From Chloroflexota bacterium (lineage in GTDB: Bacteria; Chloroflexota; Anaerolineae; J102), in assembly GCA_013152585.1 (NCBI GenBank), contig JAADGC010000114.1, positions 1 to 32,953 on the forward strand: 32,953 nt of DNA, in the 5' to 3' direction. Under the pieces are notes generated by a model. That model saw only the letters and a list, made by a program, of their open reading frames with translations. It was not told where the DNA came from and made no database searches. This document shows, piece by piece, positions 32,927-32,953 of this stretch (its first letter is position 1; each line of letters begins with the position of its first letter). The position numbers and the translations under genes are program-made.

Positions 32927-32953
32927 CGGACGGCCATCAATGACCTTTCGTTT

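Overview
The window reads as the chromosome of a Chloroflexota bacterium, probably of the Anaerolineae/Caldilineae/Ardenticatenia type. This is inferred from Thr/Pro-rich linkers behind lipobox cysteines, DUF11 surface repeats, paired LytR-CpsA-Psr lipoproteins, a DUF166 protein, a TgpA-type transglutaminase and an S18 with a long N-terminal extension. No 16S gene or tRNA was seen, so the taxonomy is a judgement. No intact mobile element or CRISPR array was recognised.

Layout. (1) 218-5247, plus strand: a LacI regulator with a well-formed promoter and two operator-like palindromes, then an AglE/AglF/AglG-like alpha-glucoside ABC importer (binding lipoprotein and two permeases, no ATPase gene). 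(2) 5389-11357, minus strand: a tightly packed four-gene operon (multi-cluster ferredoxin-like protein, MFS transporter, GT4 glycosyltransferase, membrane transglutaminase). (3) 11600-13159, plus strand: rpsF-ssb-rpsR with leader structures and a strong terminator. (4) 13340-14974: a membrane-anchored double-parvulin prolyl isomerase with its own terminator. (5) 15222-27637, plus strand: a respiratory or extracellular electron transfer locus. (6) 28095-32926: a DUF166 protein, an alkaline-phosphatase-superfamily enzyme and two LCP lipoproteins, probably cell-envelope functions.

Region 5 is the exciting part. A NarX/NarL-type sensor kinase and response regulator are followed by a receiver-like protein that has lost its phosphorylation site. 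Next come a NapC/NirT-type membrane cytochrome with ten haem motifs, a membrane-anchored TPR protein and a membrane-anchored NHL beta-propeller. The locus ends with two secreted cytochromes whose six haem motifs follow the order of the Geobacter nanowire cytochrome OmcS, including the CxxCHxxH histidine that in OmcS ligates a haem of the neighbouring subunit. A third protein fuses a related pentahaem domain to five DUF11 repeats and a Thr/Pro stalk. The working model is a quinol-to-surface electron conduit that ends in a cytochrome filament, with the DUF11 fusion as a possible cap or cell-surface anchor. This assignment is inference from motif order; structure and expression are untested.

Regulatory signals in the same locus include a 16-bp NarL-like 7-2-7 inverted repeat ahead of a promoter with a poor -35, a start-stop mini-ORF with a perfect Shine-Dalgarno before the first hexahaem gene, a 14-bp hairpin between the two hexahaem genes, and a G11 tract inside the fusion gene that could make it phase-variable.
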